Source: Salvator merianae
Lineage: Eukaryota > Chordata > Lepidosauria > Squamata > Teiidae
Direction: 5' to 3'
Assembly (NCBI GenBank): GCA_003586115.2
Contig: QVOM02000023.1
Span: 4,707,211 to 4,771,210, forward strand
Length of the DNA stretch: 64,000 nucleotides
The number at the start of each line of letters is the position of its first letter. The first letter of the stretch is position 1. Of this stretch, positions 41,851 through 53,933 are shown in pieces. The notes beneath the pieces are model-generated. The model did no database searches. It was not told the origin of the DNA and saw only the letters and a list, made by a program, of their open reading frames with translations. Made by a program: the position numbers and the translations under genes.

Positions 41851-42286
41851 AGAGATCCCATCTTTTGGAAAAAGGAGGTCTGAACGGAGGGATTTTGAGA
41901 AAGGCCTCTGGACGGCTTTGCAGCCAGGTAATTGGAGTTGTCCATGGTCCTGAAACCTACCTGCCCCTATAGAAGAGAGATCCTCAACAGTGGACCTCTA
42001 GATGGTCCTGGACTCACCACTCTAGCCTGGCTGGGCTGGCATCGAATGATGGGAGTTGTAGTTATTGCTGCTAAAGGGTATCAGTGTCATTCTGTAGGGT
42101 AAGACCTTTGCATAGAGGTGGGAGTGATATTCCTATTGCTGTTTTTTCTGCCCTATACGTGGTCTTCTGTTTCAGTTCCACCTGTTTTAGTTCTAAACAC
42201 AAGACAACTAATTATGATTTTATTTTCTCCTGACTTTGTTATTTCTTCTTGCCATTGTTTATCACCTTATCCAGCGTAGAAGAGCT

Positions 42287-42412
42287 CCTTCCTTCCTTCC
42301 TTCCTTCCTTCCTTCCTTCCTTCCTTCCTTCCTTCCTTTCCCCTTCCTTCCTTCCTTCCTTCCTTCTTTCCTTCCTTCCTTCCTTCCTTCTTTCCTTCCT
42401 TTCTTCCTACCT
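42287..42412. repeat. (TTCC)n microsatellite
   Basis: About 30 CTTC units with a few interruptions. It creates spurious Phe/Leu/Pro/Ser frames. Confidence 0.95.
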
Positions 42413-43011
42413 ACGTCAAAAGTATTCATTTATGCTCAGTGATGCTGGAAGTCTCTTGCTTGCCTCTAATTTGTCTGAAGAATGGATTTTTTTGTGTATC
42501 CGTGAATACAACTCAGAAATTGTTGACTTTGCCAAGGGAATGCATCACAATGGTTGCTTCTTATTCCTGCCTTTAGACTTGCTTAATTTTTGTCTCTGGC
42601 CTTGTTTCCTTCTGGCGTGACGCCCCTGAAAGAAAGGGGATATAGTTCTTCCATATCCTCAGTCTTTGCCTTAAAGTTACTTAAACTCCACCTATGCTTT
42701 AAAATTGTAGAGTTTTTCACCCTGGAACAAGTCAACATTCCGACCGTTCTTTCTTTTTTTTTTAACGCCATGACTCGTAAATTTCTACTAGTCTATGACT
42801 GCAATAATAAGCGACTTGGGACACTTACTGCAGACATATGTTTTACTCAAGTTTTTCCAAGCACATGATTTTCCTTTTCCTAGCCACTGCTTTTAATGTT
42901 TTCGTATATTGATCTTTTTATTTGCTTATTGTGAACCACTTTACGGTTGTTTTCTTATGGGAAGCATTATCCAAATACTTTAAACAAACAATGAATTATA
43001 TGTATGGATGT

Positions 43012-43016
43012 ACATA

Positions 43017-43066
<50 letters not shown>

Positions 43067-43485
43067 CATCTATCCATCTATCTCATATATCTTTCTCTTC
43101 TTTCTATCCATCCCTCCCTCCATCTCGCTCTTTTTCTCTTCTATCATCTAGCTACTATTTATCCACCTGTCAATTGATTTCATATCTTGCTCTCTTTCTC
43201 CCCTATCTGCTATCTGTCTATCTATCTATTTATCTATCTATCCATCCATCCATCTCTTATCTTGCTCTCTTTCTCTCCTAACTGTTATATCCATCCATCC
43301 ATCCATCCATCCATCCATCCATCCATCTTATATCTTGCTCTTTTTATCTCCTGTCTGTTATTTGTCTGTCTGATCTATCTGTCTATCTATCTATCTATCT
43401 ATCTATCTATCCAGCCATACATTCAGCTCCTATCTTGCTCGTCTATCTAATCCCTCTCTCTCTCTCTCCTCTCTCCTCTCTCTCA
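43012..43485. repeat. Compound (TCTA)/(TCCA)/(TCTG) minisatellite
   Basis: Tetranucleotide runs separated by a recurring spacer ATCTTGCTCTCTTTCTC.CC at 43122 (ATCTCGCTC variant), 43184, 43259, 43332 and 43432. Spacer distances are 62, 75, 73 and 100 bp, so it is a higher-order repeat rather than one simple array. Ends in TC-rich sequence. Confidence 0.9.
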
Positions 43486-43829
43486 CTATCTATTCCACCC
43501 TATACCCAAAGGTCTCAGGTCCCACAATAAAACCAATATAAACACTTTTTAAAAAAACAGATATATGCATGTGCAACAATTGCGACTTGCCATGTTTTCC
43601 AAAGTGACACCAACTCCCCAGCAAACGAACTACTGTAAAAGTTTTGGCTGAGATCGCTTCGAGCCTGCATGTTACTTGGTCCTGCACCCAGCATTCTTTT
43701 TAAACTGAATCACTAGATGGCAGTAGAATGCTATCCTTGCTTGGGTGTACCGCTGAAGCAGAGGTTTTGGCTCATGAAAACCAGGCTATTAACTACAGTT
43801 CCGATACTGTGGGACACGTCTGTGTTTTT

Positions 43830-43853
43830 TTCTTTTTCTTTCTTTCTTTCTTT
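43830..43853. repeat. (TTTC)n microsatellite
   Basis: Short TTTC run. Confidence 0.9.
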
Positions 43854-45689
43854 CCAAATATCGCTTTCATTAAGTGTAGGAGCCAGGTGAATTAGACTAG
43901 CCCTGCGATATACTGGACCTGAATCACATTTGGAACGACAGGCGGGCGAAAGGGTTTCTTTCATTTGCAATTTCCAGTGGCTTTCCTCCTCTGTTGCCTT
44001 TAATTTCTGGGGGATGAACGTGCTCAGAGTCCGCCATGCTTTGGTGCAGGAGCTGCTGTTCCCTCTGAGCAATAGATATTCTCCACCTTTGCCTCAAGTT
44101 CTGAGGGTTGCCCAGCTCTGACATCCTCTTTTAATTCAGTTAATCAAAATTGAACCACTCGCCTTCTGCTAACAAGCCAGGCCAGCAGCTGCTTGGGTAG
44201 GGATCTTTCCATAATGTTAGAAATGCATCACAATATTTTGTACCAGCTCAGGCAGTAGGCACTAAGATTTGAGAGACTGGTGGAGGGAGCACCTATGTTT
44301 ATGGTTATGAAGGGTTTTGTTCCACCCTTCTACATTAAGTCTCAGAAGAAAAAATAAATAATGGCTAATTTAGAGGAGGGCTGAGTGGGGAACTGATGAT
44401 GAAGACTTCCTGCCCAGGAAACCTACAAGGAGAGTTGCAACCGGTTGCAGCTTGGCTGGAGGTCAGATTAGAAGATTATAGGGCCTGTGTGGGGTGAGGA
44501 AGCAGGATTTTCCTCAGCTAGGCCCCAAGAGCCAACCCAGGGAAGAGGAACAAACTGGCAGGGTCCAAGCTTAGAGTGAGTCTGGGGAAAAGTCTAGGGG
44601 AAGGCAACAAGGGCAAGGTCTTTACTGTGGGGCCCCCCTGTTACACTTCAGCTAGCTGCCCAATCGTCAGCAGTGGGGAAGGTCAAGATAGCTGTTCCGG
44701 CAAATGTCATGCCCCCAGTGACCACCACAGATCCAGGAACTAGGTGCCTCTTCTTGGATTATAGTGAAATGCATTTTAAACTTTTAGAAAAAACGCACCT
44801 TAAGAAACGAGCAGGTCTCAAATTACTAATATGCTAAGAATAGAAAGATGTTTCTGTAGAGCTTAAGGCTCTACAGTAAGTGAAATATTTTTGGAGGATG
44901 ATCCGGGAAAGGCATACTTTTCCTTGAAGAGGTTCCCAAAATGAAGCTGACCAGCTCTCTGTAGCAGGTAGTCTGTGACTGACGGCCTTTGAAGGACCCC
45001 TCCCAGGTGCAGGATTTGAGGACGAAGTCATTACACGCATGTGAAATCAGAATGACTCATTGCACATGTCACTAAGAACAAAAAAACCCCACAACCTTCC
45101 CTTGAAAATCCAAATTGCTACCTGAAGAGATAAGCATTAAAGTACCCAACAATTTTATGCAATTGGTTAAATTAAATTCGGATCCCTATTATTAATCAAA
45201 TCCGTAGAATGTTGGAAAGCATTTCTTGGAGAGAGAGGGGAGGAGGAGAGGGTTTTTGTGGGGTGATGCTGGGGTGGGGGGAAGGAAGGGTGAAGGAATC
45301 ATTTTCTGGTCTGTTCAGAGTATTTAAAGAATTTTCCTTCTATGCTCCTTGGCATCAAAGAATTTGAGACCCCCAAGCTCCTGTATAGGAAGAAAATTAC
45401 AGCATGTGATAAAACCAATCATCTTTTGCCTATTGTCTGTAGCATAGTCTAATGGCAGAATTTTCCATACATCTTGGGTAAAATTAGTCAACAGTCTTTC
45501 ATTAATACATGTCTGCACACAGTGCAGTGAAGCATGTACAGCGTTGGACTGGAACCTGGAAATGCAGGCTTCAGTTTGTTAGGAACCATTGGATGGTTTA
45601 TGTTTCTGCCTGTGACAGACAACCCCACCTTACCTGCAGTTCAGGTACCAGGAAGTATTAACCAACCTCAATCCTTTAGTGTTATTTCA

Positions 45690-46165
45690 GCTCCCTCCCT
45701 CCCTCCCTTCCTCCCTCCCTCCCTTCCTTCCTTCCTTCCTTCCTTCCTTCCTTCCTTCCTTCCTCCTTTCCTTTCCTTCCCTTCCCTTCCCTTCCCTTCC
45801 NNNNNNNNNNNNNNNNNNNNNNNNNNNNNNNNNNNNNNNNNNNNNNNNNNNNNNNNNNNNNNNNNNNNNNNNNNNNNNNNNNNNNNNNNNNNNNNNNNNN
45901 NNNNNNNNNNNNNNNNNNNNNNNNNNNNNNNNNNNNNNNNNNNNNNNNNNNCTTCCTTCCTTCCTTCCTTTCCTTCTTCTCTTCCCTCCTTCCTTCCTTT
46001 CCTTCTTCTCTTCCCTCCTTCTTTTGTCTTTCCTCCTTCCCTCTCTTTCTTTCTTCCCTCCTTGCTCTTTTCTTCCTCCCTTCTTTCGCCCCTTCCTTTT
46101 CCCTCTCTCCTTCTCTTTCTTTCCTTTTTTCCTCCCTCTCTCTTTCCTCTCTCCCTTCTTCCCAA
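45690..46165. repeat. Pyrimidine satellite (TTCC/CCCTT)n with assembly gap
   Basis: CTCC/TTCC/CCCTT units on the left (45690-45800), 151 N (45801-45951), then TTCC and irregular TTC/CTCC to 46165. The gap is in the repeat, so true length is unknown. All frames across it are artefacts. Confidence 0.95.
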
Positions 46166-46435
46166 GCCTTTTGTAGTTGTAGAAATACATTGAAAAGCTC
46201 ACGCACACAGTTTTCTACTAGGTAGACTAAGGCTGTGATCAGACACAACCAAGAAAAGCATCTCTGAGGTGGCTCAGAGGCGGCTTCGAGGTGGAATTGT
46301 TCACACACCAGTCTGCCCCTAGGGGTGTTCAGATGCCTGCCTCTTGAGTCAATGGGGGGAGGTTGGATGCAGCCGTGAATAAACAATGGCTATGCTTGGT
46401 TTTCACTCTTAGAAGGAAGCCTTTACTCTGAATGT

Positions 46436-46495
46436 TTCTGTTGGTTGGTGCCATCAAGTTGAGTCTGATGTCTGGTAACTCTGCAGAGCGTCTCA
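46436..46495 (-). mobile_element. Sauria/Bov-B-like tail fragment, minus strand
   Basis: GGTTGGTGCCATCAAGTTGA, then GTCTGATGTCTGGTAACTCT, is the inverse of the tail seen at 17345-17390 (CAGCTATGACTTGATGGTAT). Confidence 0.5.
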
Positions 46496-47298
46496 TTTGT
46501 GCTCAAATTATGGATTGATACCAAATATTGTAAAGGTCACTCTCTTTGTTTCTGTAAGAAAGTGATCAACACAGCCATCTCTGTCCAGCCAACTTGCCTA
46601 ATGGTGTGGAATGGTGGAAGTTCAGGGCGGTGGATTTTGCAGAAAATGCTACTTTCGCTGTTTCCCTGGGAATTTGGAAGAGGGGTAGATGGTTCGAAGG
46701 AGTTGTTCCAAGTCCTCAGAGTATCAACATATCTCTGGCTCCAGCTCAGAGATCAGTTTGACAATCCTGAGGGCTTTAAAGAATTCTACCAGCCACTACT
46801 GATGCTTTGGAACTATAACTTTTCCCAAAGTTTGTTCTTAGAAGGTCGGAGTTTTCAAAAGAGGACGCCGAGAAGATGCCAACTCTTTGACAACATAGAC
46901 ACATCTTTGTCTTAGCATTAGCAAAATCAACTCCACTCATCTCTGCTTTGCTTTGCTTTCCTTGAAATGACAAAAGGCAGGGACAAAACATTTTTGGGCA
47001 GATGCCTTGGGAGGATTTGGCAGGTGTTAGCAGGCAGCAGGAAACGAACTTCGTCAGACAAGCTCAAGCAAAGGGCTGTGAGAATCTTGGCGGAGGTGTT
47101 GCTGGGTCCTTTAAGGACATCTGCTAAAGGCCAGTGGCCTAAACGGGCATAAAATTTCCCCGTGCTAATTCGTATGTATGGATGCCTCTAGGAAAAGCAA
47201 TACAGGCTGGCATTTTGTGATCTGTTCAGTGGCTCTGCATGCAAAGTAGGTTTTGGAGTGGGAGGGGGAGGAAAGAGAAGAGGGAGGGAGGGAGGAAG

Positions 47299-47666
47299 GC
47301 ATGATGGGTAGCTTATAGCTAGCTTGAAGTACCACAGGCCATAAAATCATAGAATCATAGAGTTGGAAGGGACCTCCAGGGTCATCGAGTCCAACCCCCT
47401 GCTCAATGCAGGATTCACTAAGCCATCCCAGACAGATGTCCATCCAGCTTCTCCTTGAAGACCTCCAGCGAAGGAGAGCTCACCACCCCCTGGGCAACCT
47501 GTTCCAGTGACTGATTGCCCTTACAATCAGAAAGTTTTTTTCTCATATCTAACCTGTATCTACTTCCTTGAAGTTTCAGTGCAGTGTAACAATTCCCATC
47601 TTTGCCTAAACATTCCCTCATTCCCAATCCATGGTTCCCAAGCTAGCTATAAGCTATCCATCATGC
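47299..47666. repeat. 28-bp palindrome arms split by a CR1 insertion
   Basis: GCATGATGGGTAGCTTATAG.. (47299-47326) is complementary to 47639-47666 at 27 of 28 positions. The 312 bp between them are nearly all a CR1 copy. Confidence 0.88.
47341..47636 (-). mobile_element. CR1 LINE 3' end (classic avian-like type), minus strand
   Basis: ATCATAGAATCATAGAGTTG..GAAGGGACCTCCAGGGTCAT..CTCCTTGAAGACCTCCAG..CAACCTGTTCCAGTGACTG is the reverse complement of the classic CR1 3' end with its ATTCTATGA repeats. Confidence 0.92.
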
Positions 47667-47719
47667 ACTGTGCTACAGTTTGCACGTTAAAAACATGGCA
47701 AAAATGTGGCAGAGAATAA

Positions 47720-48117
47720 AGGTGCCTCCAGAAGTGAGCTGAAACCCACAATTCTCCTGGGACTATACTGGGGATGTAATTTTGGAATTCCCAATATAGC
47801 CTGGGATATGGAGGCTGTACGCCGTAATATCGCTATTACTGGAAATGCAGCAACAACGCTGGGCTTCGCATAATAGCTGTCACCTCTGTCTGCCGGGTCC
47901 TTTCATGATTGTTCCTTTTGCAAATACCCGGATGTCAGCCAAGTGCTAAAAAAAAACCAGAAAGGGAAGTGGGCTGGTGCTTGCCTGACATCCTGGTATT
48001 TGCAAGAGGAGCCATCATGAAAGGACCCGGCAGACAGAGGTAAGAGCCCACAATCACCTCCAACATCTGGATCGTCCTAAGAAGCCCAGGATTGCCTCCT
48101 GCCATCTAGAGGCACCC
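47720..48117. mobile_element. MITE-like palindromic element, AGGTGCCTCYA ends
   Basis: Left AAGGTGCCTCCAG and right CTAGAGGCACCCT. The core is a large inverted repeat: CTCTGTCTGCCGGGTCCTTT..GCAAATACCCGGATGTCAG against CTGACATCCTGGTATTTGC..AAAGGACCCGGCAGACAGAG. Confidence 0.75.
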
Positions 48118-48869
48118 TAACAGAAGCTAACAGAAAGGAGGGAGGGAGGAAATAAGATGGAGAAATGGACCTTAATTAAAGGTTTCTTCTCCCCCCCAAA
48201 TCTATCTGAAGATTAGAAGAAAGAAACCGAAACTTTGTAAGCTTTCTAAAGGAAAATGCAGTTAGTGAAACTTTCGAATTTAGAGCCAGAACTGTTCTAG
48301 AACTGGCGTAGTGACGCAGATCCCATCTGGAGCTCTTCTAAACATAAACACAATAATGTCAGAATCATAGAACGTCAGTCTTTGAATTATATTCCCCCCC
48401 CAAAGACGCTCAGAGCATCTATCATTGAATTATGAAGAGATTTGGCAGCTTTATTGATGATGTTGAATCTGGCTGACAGATGCATTTACACCAGATAAGC
48501 TTTCGGGATCCTGGCGTAATTGCTTATTAGTCTGGTCGTGAGGCAAAACAGCAGATTGGAATGAAAAGGACGGCTTCTGAGCACAGGATTTTGCTGCTTG
48601 TGTTTCTTTCCTCTCCTTTTCCTTTTTGTCTCTGCGAGATGGCCATCTGCGAAGCATCTGGGATTTCCAAAAACTCCAGACCTGCATCATACTCAGGTGG
48701 GAATTGAGGAAGAGACACAGATTGGAAGTGAGGAGAGCCAAGGAAAAAAGAAGAGAAAAGAAGAAATAATTTAGCTACAGCTCAGCATAAACTTTAGGAG
48801 AGGGCTAGGCAAACTCTGCCCTCCAGATGTTGTTGAATGGTTGAATAGCAGATGCTTGCATACTTCATC

Positions 48870-49425
48870 ACCCTGGGATCTGGAAAGCAGAGGGTTGCCT
48901 ACTTCTGGGGAGAGACTGGGAGTTGAACCAGCAACTCTCTGCTTTTCAGGTATTTTGCTCTACCTGAGCTACAGACTCTCTTAGACTCCATGGGCCCCTC
49001 TATGCAGTTTTCTTGGCAAAGATACAGAAGTGGTTTGCAATTGCCTACTTCTGGGGAGAGGCTGGGGATCAAACCAACAACCCTCTGCTTTCCAGGCAGT
49101 TTTTTCTACCACTGAGGTATAGCCCTTCCCAGACTCCATGGGCCGCTCAATGCAGTTTTCTTGGCAGAGATACAGAAGTGGTATGCCATTGCCTACTCTA
49201 GGGAGAAGCTAGGGATCGAACTGGTGGCCCATTACTTTCTAAGCAGTTGGCTCTGCCACTGAGCTACAGCCTCTCTTAGACTCCATGGGCCCCTCTATGC
49301 AGTTTTCTTGGCAGAGATACAGAAGTGGTTTGCCATTGCCTACTTCTGGGGAGAGGCTGGGGATCGAACCGGCAACCTTCTGCTTTCCAGGCAGTTTGCT
49401 GTCCCACTGAGCCACAGTAACTCCT
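48870..49425 (-). mobile_element. Sauria-type SINE, tandem array of about four units, minus strand
   Basis: TGCAGTTTTCTTGGC recurs at 49003, 49151 and 49298 (148 and 147 bp apart), with a partial unit at 48880-49000. Each holds the inverse of the tRNA-like head (CCACTGAGCTACAGCCTCTC). Confidence 0.9.
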
Positions 49426-50237
49426 ACTTAAACATCTATTCCCCATTAAATCTATTCTCCGTTAAACCATCCTGCGTACCCCCTGTGAGCCTGCCTCGTC
49501 CTTTCCCTCCAGCCGACTCTCCCTTCCACTCCCCAAGGCCTGGATTTCTTCCTCTGCATCAAAGAGCATTTAACATAGTCCGTGCCGCTGTCCTTTTTTC
49601 TGCGCGCGTGCGCGTGTGTCATTATTACACTGGAGTTTTCTCTCGTTTAGATTAGATTAGAATTGAATCTGGTTGGGAGAAATTGAATTTGTACAGTGCT
49701 CTAATCAAACCATCTTCAAACACTGAACTTTTCTAGGAGCAATTACCTGGCCGCCTTCTGCCAGATCGCTGTTGATGGGAAACGCTGGAAACAAAAACCT
49801 GCGGCTGAACGGAGCTGCTGATTCACAGAGCAGCGAGAAGTGGACCATTCTGGTTTGGGTAAATTATAGGGCTTTTCTTGCTGCTGTTTTTCTTCTTCTG
49901 ATTGACTAAAGACACCGTGCTTGCAAACAAGATGCTGCACGAGCTGGGAAAAAAACAACAAAAACCCCAGCTGGTTTGGTTCAGTTTGGCCAGAGGACCA
50001 AAGCAGGAGGTACCTGCTTGGTTTGGCTAAACTGCTCCCAAGCTGAACCTAAGAAAGCTCCCCACTCCTCGTCCATATGTCCAGAGAAGAGGAAGGTAAA
50101 GGTTTATTCCCTGGGCAGCATCAGCGACTATATGATTGCCTTTCCCGCTTCGTTAACCCTGGAGCACACAGGAAGGGAAGGAAAAACTTTGCTGCCCTCA
50201 TATCAGAAGCAATTTGAACTGGCCTCAGATTAGATAG

Positions 50238-50471
50238 GGCTGCATCCAGACACAGACTTCAAAAAAAAAGAAAGGATCTCCAAAGCTGTTTAGAGGTGGT
50301 TGCATGTGAACACTACTGTCCCCATCTCATCTCCAATCCACATTAAAAACCAATGAAGGCTTTTTGGAAAAGGCAGGGGCGTGTGGTTGCAACCAGATCG
50401 AAACTGCTTTTAAGCCACTTTCTCTGTGTGTGTGTGTGTGCGTGTGTGTGTGTGTGTGTGTGAATGCAGCC
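50238..50471. mobile_element. MITE with GGCTGCATYCAGACACA ends, containing (TG)n
   Basis: Left GGCTGCATCCAGACACAGAC and right CTGTGTG..TGAATGCAGCC. Includes CTTTAGAGGTGG-type blocks also seen near 61990 and 19995. A (TG)n run (50424-50462) lies at the right end, where the CACACAG of the terminal repeat has expanded. Confidence 0.6.
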
Positions 50472-50607
50472 TAGGAATGCAGCCTAGGTATAGCTCACAG
50501 GGACCAGCTGACTTGCTTGTATAATTCACCGGAAGGTTGCAAGATTCTAGTTCTTTGCAGAGGTAGAACTTGAACTCATTTCACATCTGTTGAGCCTCTT
50601 TTCTTAG

Positions 50608-51113
50608 GGCCTTTCTGCACTCAAAGGCCATGATCTGGATTGGTGGGTCTGGGCCAGACAGGGCCCCCTGAGCCAGATCACACCATGCAGTGGCCTGAAA
50701 CAATAGAGTTAGTCCGGATCAACCTCCTCACCTTCTCTGAAGTTCACACATGCTTTGGGACTGGCCTCTGGGGATTGTGAAGGGCTAGGAATGAAAATTC
50801 CTAGTTTAGGAGCCCCTGGGGGATCCATTTTGGTCCACCACCAAAATGCGCCCCCCAGTAGTCTGGAAAATGTAGACATGCCTTCTGCACACCTCTGTGT
50901 TCTGGATTGGGGCTCGCTAGTCCAAAAGTAGACTTGTTAAATCAGATCTACCAATGATCCAGATCAAGTCCCCTTGATCTGAATTACGCTCCTTCCTCTG
51001 TGGACAGAGACCATCAGTGGTGGGTGGGGCCTCCCTAGGGGTGGTCTACAGTGCAGAAGGGAGGCCTGTGGTCTACATTATAGACCTGTCTAAAGATAAG
51101 TGCGGAAAGGCTC
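50608..51113. mobile_element. Non-autonomous DNA transposon with TCTTAG duplication
   Basis: Left GGCCTTTCTGCACTCAAAGG and right ATAAGTGCGGAAAGGC are inverted repeats, flanked on both sides by TCTTAG. It contains CTAGGAATGAAAATTCCTAG (palindromic) and GGTCCACCACCAAAATGCG, shared with 12474-12972. Confidence 0.75.
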
Positions 51114-51696
51114 TTAGTTGGATGTGATGAAATTGATGGGTATTCAGTGAGAGTTCAAGGTTTAACTTTTTCTTTAGTACTCCAGTATCTAAATGAACAA
51201 TTCTCTGGTTTTGCAGAATCCACTCCAATGGACTTCTGTTTTTTTGAAGTCTATTCAGTTTACAAACTTTCTAACAAACTCTCTTAAGCTTGTTCATCCC
51301 CGGCCTGGGAATTGCCGTTATTAAATAACGTGGATGGTTTACCTGTACGCACTCGGCAAGAAAATGAAGCCAGGGACAGACCAGAGAAATCGGGTCTATC
51401 TGAAATTCATGAGGTCAGTCAGCCTTGAAAAAATGGAAGTAGGTACCGTACAAACCAAATTCACTTTCAGAGATCAGATTTTTAAAAAATATGAGTAAAC
51501 AACATCTGAATTTCTGGCCCATCTCTAGGCACAGAAAGTTCAATTTCACTTCTATTTCGCTGGTGTTCATTGTGTTGCACTATTGGAAGGGTATGTTACA
51601 ATATTTGTGCACCAGTACTAGTGAGTGAGCACAGGGGTTTGTGCAAACTTCCCCAGTCTGAACTCTTAGCATCTGTAGACTGGGCCCCCAAAGCAG

Positions 51697-51988
51697 AAGA
51701 AGAGGAACTTGGTTTTTATACCCTGCTTTTCTCGGCCAAAGCTGACTCAAAGCGGCTTACAAGGTTATTTTTCGCCCGAAGGCTTACATCTATCTATCTT
51801 CTGCATCACACAATGTGATGCTCCCTATTTATCTACTTGCAATTATTTGCTTTCGAACAGCTAAGTTGACTGGAGCTAGAGGCCGGTAAAGGGCCCTCAT
51901 TCCCTCTACACGGCAGACAGGGGCCTTGAACTCCCATTCTCCTATTGAAAGATCAGCGCCTTAGCCTTCTGCGCCACCGTGCCTCCAC
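51697..51988 (-). mobile_element. tRNA-headed SINE with L2-like tail, minus strand
   Basis: AGAAGAAGAGGAACTTGG..GCTTTTCTCGGCCAAAGCTG..GCGCCACCGTGCCTCC. Same family as 1024. Confidence 0.9.
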
Positions 51989-53555
51989 AGTGTGGTACCG
52001 TTTTGTGTGGATAAATGTTCTGCTAGGCAACTAGGGGGAATCCTGGCATAGCATTGCCTTTTAGGACAGCAAGGGAACTTTGCAATTCTCTTTCCTTTGG
52101 TCTCAGTGCTGAGGCTGCATTCACACAGGAGCCTGGAACTCCCCTCCCCCCTGGTTATGCTCTATGTTTCCACCTCATTTGTGGGTTCAGAGAAGAGCGT
52201 CATCATTTGATTATAAGCGAGGGGTTTAGTAACACCTTACAGACTAACAAGGAGAAAGAAGTTGATTGCATGAGCTTTCATGGCCTGAGCCTGCTTCATC
52301 AGATGCTTGGATGATGTTATTTGTTTCAGAATCTCTATCATTTTAAAAATAGTAATGTAAAGGTAAAATTATGCATTTAAATTTGATATTATTAAAAAAA
52401 AAAATAGGAGAGATTGAGAAATTATTTACTCACAGTAAACCTAGAGCAGATTCTCTAGGGTCTGGCTGGTTATCAGGAGAAGGCAGATAAAGGCTACATT
52501 TCCTCTTACAAATAGAAGTTCCCACTGTGCTTGAAAAGGTGCCCATTGCTGCCAAATGTTCATCGTACAATCACCAGAAAAGGTGCCATTTTTGCAGAAA
52601 ACTTTCTGCCCTGAACGGAGGTGCAATCAGCCACTGTTAATGACACCTTTATGCTCCGAAGGCATAGATGCATCTTTTTCCACAGCAGATTCCAGCACTT
52701 CCCCCACGTACCAGCAACGAAGCCACCTCACTCCATAAGTGGAGATCCAGTGGAGGTCAGGGTCTGCTTTAAATCTAAGGCTGCATTCAGATGCTGTAAG
52801 TAAAAGTCGACTCAAGACATCTAAAAGACACTTTGCAGGAGGAATCGTCCACGTGCCGGCCTACCTCTTCCACTTCTCATGGACATTCTAGGCCAGAAAA
52901 TGGGAATTAGAGATGAGGTGAGAACACAAGGGCCATGTGCAGCTCTCTCTAAGGAGCTTTTGAGCCTCTTTGTTTGTAGCGTGTGACTGCAGGTGAAGAC
53001 GCAGAATAAATTGAAAGAGTTGTAGTGCAGACATCTTTATGGATGGAACCATTTGCAAAGGGCTTTCTCCCCTAGCAAACCCTAAATCAAAATATATGCC
53101 TTGCAGTTGGATGTATTCAGCATGGATGTCTGTTCCCCCTTTCCTAATTGGCAAATGCTGCAGACGAATTCTGTGAAGAATATTTGACTTTGTGAGTCTG
53201 CAGAAAAACAGCAAGCCCCCGTTTGCCATAGGCAAATTTAAAAGGAATAAATGTTAACTTGGCCTAACAGCCGTGGAAAGGGAGAGAATGAACCCTGACG
53301 TTTTCTTTACCATCTTTAAACAGAAGAGGCCGATAGATGAAGGGTAATCTTCTTTGACATTTGAATACGGGCATGGTGCTTTTGTGTCTTGGATAACAGA
53401 CACACCAAGTGGGGAGGTAAGATATAGCGAGGCAAGTTAGAAGGGGCAAAATACACGTAGCAAATGGTCTCAGTTATACAGCCACCAAAATGCCTTCCCC
53501 CTCGTGGTAGAACCTCATCCATTGTAGAACTTTCTCCCCAATCAGTACATTGTCC

Positions 53556-53933
53556 TAGAGATGTGCAAATTCAGTCTGGGTTCAGTTCGGTTCATTCTGA
53601 ACCAGGTGGTTCGGCCCAGTTTGAGTTGAACCGAACCATCCTCTGAGAGGGACTGGTTTGATACAAACCGAACCAGGGGTTGTTTGATTTAACAGGTCAT
53701 AGTCTGACCCACTTCAATTTGAAGTTCTATTTGACCCCATCTGGCCCTTTAAATAGGGCTTTTTCAATGTATTTTTTTTTTTTTTTTTTAATGATTGAAC
53801 TGTTCATAAACGGTTTGAGGTTTGCTTTGAACCAGGTTGCGTTTGTCCAGTCTGGTTCTTGAGCGAACCAAACTCCATGTGTTTTGGTTCAGTTTGAACT
53901 GAACCAACAATTTTTAGTTTGTGCACATCTCTG
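53556..53933. mobile_element. hAT-like MITE with perfect 8-bp target duplication
   Basis: CATTGTCC at 53548-53555 and 53934-53941. Ends TAGAGATGTGCAAA and TTTGTGCACATCTCTG. The interior is made of GGTTCG, GAACC and CAGTTTGAACTGAACC steps; it also holds a T18 run near 53770. Confidence 0.9.

Noticed and set aside
43012..43485. CRISPR-like alternation of repeat and spacer
   Set aside because: The repeats are tetranucleotide runs, the spacers are near-identical, and the genome is a vertebrate.
45534..46386. Long frames on both strands across the N gap (up to 234 residues)
   Set aside because: They are translations of a pyrimidine satellite and of N; there is no coding signal.
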